Shown here one piece after another: positions 61,490 through 62,829 of a stretch of DNA of 62,829 nt (positions are counted from its first letter, which is position 1; each line of letters begins with the position of its first letter). The translations under genes and the position numbers were made by a program. The notes beneath the pieces were generated by a model. The model had not been told where the DNA came from. It was given only the letters and a program-made list of their open reading frames with translations, and searched no databases. The DNA lies in the NCBI GenBank assembly GCA_017452265.1, contig JAFTMS010000014.1, positions 1 to 62,829 of the forward strand, given 5' to 3'. Source of the DNA: Bacteroidales bacterium. Lineage in GTDB: Bacteria; Bacteroidota; Bacteroidia; Bacteroidales; UBA932.

Positions 61490-62829
61490 ATGAAACAACT
61501 CAGAAGCAGTATCTGTACAACGGGCCCCAAGATGGCCGGCGCAAGAGGACTCTGGAGAGCCAACGGAATGAAGGACAGCCATTTCGGCCGTCCCGTGATT
61601 GCGATAGTGAATTCCTTCACGCAGTTTGTCCCCGGCCATGTGCATCTTCATGAGATAGGTCAGGAGATAAAGGCAAGGATAGAGGAATTGGGATGCTTTG
61701 CGGCAGAATTCAATACGGTGGCTGTGGATGACGGCATCGCCATGGGCCATGACGGCATGCTTTATTCGCTTCCGTCAAGGGATATGATAGCTGACAGCGT
61801 GGAGTATATGTGCAACGCCCACTGTGCAGATGCCATGATATGCATCTCGAACTGTGACAAGGTCACTCCGGGAATGCTTATGGCGGCCATGAGACTGAAT
61901 ATCCCTGCCGTTTTTGTGTCGGGTGGCCCTATGGAGGCAGGCCGTGTAGGTGAAAGGGATTACGACCTTGTGGATCTGATGGTCCGTGGAGCGGATCCGT
62001 CTGCAACTCCAGAGGAACTGGATGCCCTCGAAAGAGGAGGCTGTCCGGGATGCGGCTGCTGCTCCGGCATGTTCACTGCAAATTCCATGAACTGTCTCAG
62101 CGAGGCCCTCGGTATGGCCCCTGCCGGCAACGGCACGATGCTCGCGACACACAAGGAACGCCGCAACCTCTTTCTCAAGGGAGCCGAACTGATTGTAAGG
62201 AACGCTCTTGCATATTATATGGACGATGACGAAAGCGTGCTTCCTCTCTCGATCGCCACAAAGCAGGCCTTCCTGAATGCGATGTCGCTCGATATCGCCA
62301 TGGGCGGTTCCACCAACACGGTGCTCCATCTTCTGGCTGTCGCCCATGAGGCCGGCGTGGACTTCACGATGAAGGATATAGACGAACTTTCAAGAAGGAT
62401 TCCTGTGCTTTGCAAGGTGTCGCCGAACAGCCGTTACCATATACAGGACGTGGCCCGTGCAGGCGGCGTGATGGGAATACTTGCGGAACTTGACCGTGGA
62501 GGATTCCTCGACACGTCGGTACGCAGGGTGGACTATCCGTCTCTCGCTGCGGCCATTTCCGCAGAAGACATAATCACGGCAGGCCGTAACAAGACCACAC
62601 AGAAATATCTCGCGGCTCCGGGCGGACGATACAACCGTCTGTTGGGCTCCAATTACGTATATCACAATTCATTCGATACCGACCGTGCGGAAGGCTGCAT
62701 CCGTGATCTGGAGCATGCATATTTCCGTGACGGAGGACTTGCAGTGCTGCAGGGCAATCTCGCTGCGGACGGCTGCATAGTGAAGACTGCGGGTGTGGAT
62801 GAAGGCATATGGAAGTTCCGCGGCCCGGC
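61490..62829 (+). CDS. ilvD: Dihydroxy-acid dehydratase (3'-truncated by window end)
   Basis: Fe-S dehydratase of isoleucine/valine synthesis, 446 codons visible of roughly 600. Motifs: [35 protein letters not shown], the cluster Cys in [42 protein letters not shown] (usual form GxCPTCGSCSGM) and [14 protein letters not shown]. The frame is open to the last base and continues outside. It starts right after the attenuator hairpin, so its expression depends on read-through. Confidence 0.95.
   Translation, partial: MKQLRSSICTTGPKMAGARGLWRANGMKDSHFGRPVIAIVNSFTQFVPGHVHLHEIGQEIKARIEELGCFAAEFNTVAVDDGIAMGHDGMLYSLPSRDMIADSVEYMCNAHCADAMICISNCDKVTPGMLMAAMRLNIPAVFVSGGPMEAGRVGERDYDLVDLMVRGADPSATPEELDALERGGCPGCGCCSGMFTANSMNCLSEALGMAPAGNGTMLATHKERRNLFLKGAELIVRNALAYYMDDDESVLPLSIATKQAFLNAMSLDIAMGGSTNTVLHLLAVAHEAGVDFTMKDIDELSRRIPVLCKVSPNSRYHIQDVARAGGVMGILAELDRGGFLDTSVRRVDYPSLAAAISAEDIITAGRNKTTQKYLAAPGGRYNRLLGSNYVYHNSFDTDRAEGCIRDLEHAYFRDGGLAVLQGNLAADGCIVKTAGVDEGIWKFRGP

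Noticed and set aside
1-62829. tRNA, rRNA, prophage or integrative-element ends
   Set aside because: I found no tRNA-like cloverleaf, rRNA segment, integrase or attachment-site duplication while reading; only the RAYT gene is mobile-element related.

Overview
The window looks like a chromosomal segment of a Bacteroidales bacterium. The evidence is a SusC/SusD pair under an ECF sigma/FecR switch, BACON and GLUG surface lipoproteins, many lipobox signal peptides, GH97/GH88/heparinase-type enzymes, absence of Shine-Dalgarno sequences, and several promoters matching the Bacteroidetes pattern TTG-(19-21)-TAnnTTTG. Genus cannot be fixed from sequence alone; the fairly GC-rich codons suggest an uncultured gut or rumen lineage rather than classical Bacteroides.

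Layout. 1-6.2 kb: hairpin-rich intergenic DNA and a minus-strand RND efflux operon (adaptor, pump, outer-membrane lipoprotein). 6.6-9.5 kb: RNase R and a small DUF454 membrane protein. 9.5-34.8 kb: an ECF sigma factor divergent from a tightly packed ~24.7 kb polysaccharide utilization locus (PUL): FecR anti-sigma, SusC, SusD, an MBL-fold lipoprotein, a BACON lipoprotein, a GLUG-repeat lipoprotein, GH88, a GLUG-MBL fusion, a 38-residue peptide, a heparinase II/III-like lyase, a GH97-MBL fusion, GH2 and GH3. The lyase plus GH88 point to a uronic-acid glycan. A ComEC-like metallo-beta-lactamase module occurs three times here, once alone and twice as a C-terminal fusion; I know no function for it in a PUL.

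35-38.4 kb: CYTH protein, a large unknown membrane protein with an EF-hand-like loop, and ferritin. 38.5-46 kb: complete histidine-to-glutamate pathway (ftcD-hutU-hutH-hutI) plus an esterase. 46.1-50.3 kb: a RAYT-type Y1 transposase flanked by 34-bp REP-like palindromes, and an orphan SusC-like protein. 50.4-53.3 kb: rpsO and pnp, each with structured leaders and terminators. 53.4-55.1 kb: an exported FMN/FAD fumarate-reductase-like lipoprotein. 55.1-55.8 kb: hairpin repeats.

55.7-62.8 kb: branched-chain amino acid synthesis. leuA-leuC-leuD-leuB (plus a YgjP-like peptidase) and ilvD (cut by the window end) are each preceded by a short ORF packed with the regulating amino acids (Leu codons before leuA; Ile/Val/Leu before ilvD), then a terminator hairpin with a T6 run 5-11 nt before the start codon. 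These look like two classical leader-peptide attenuators and, with the triple MBL module, are the most interesting signals here. A third theme is dispersed intergenic repeats, notably a 51-bp-period palindromic family that lies just 3' of three unrelated genes, always in the gene's orientation.
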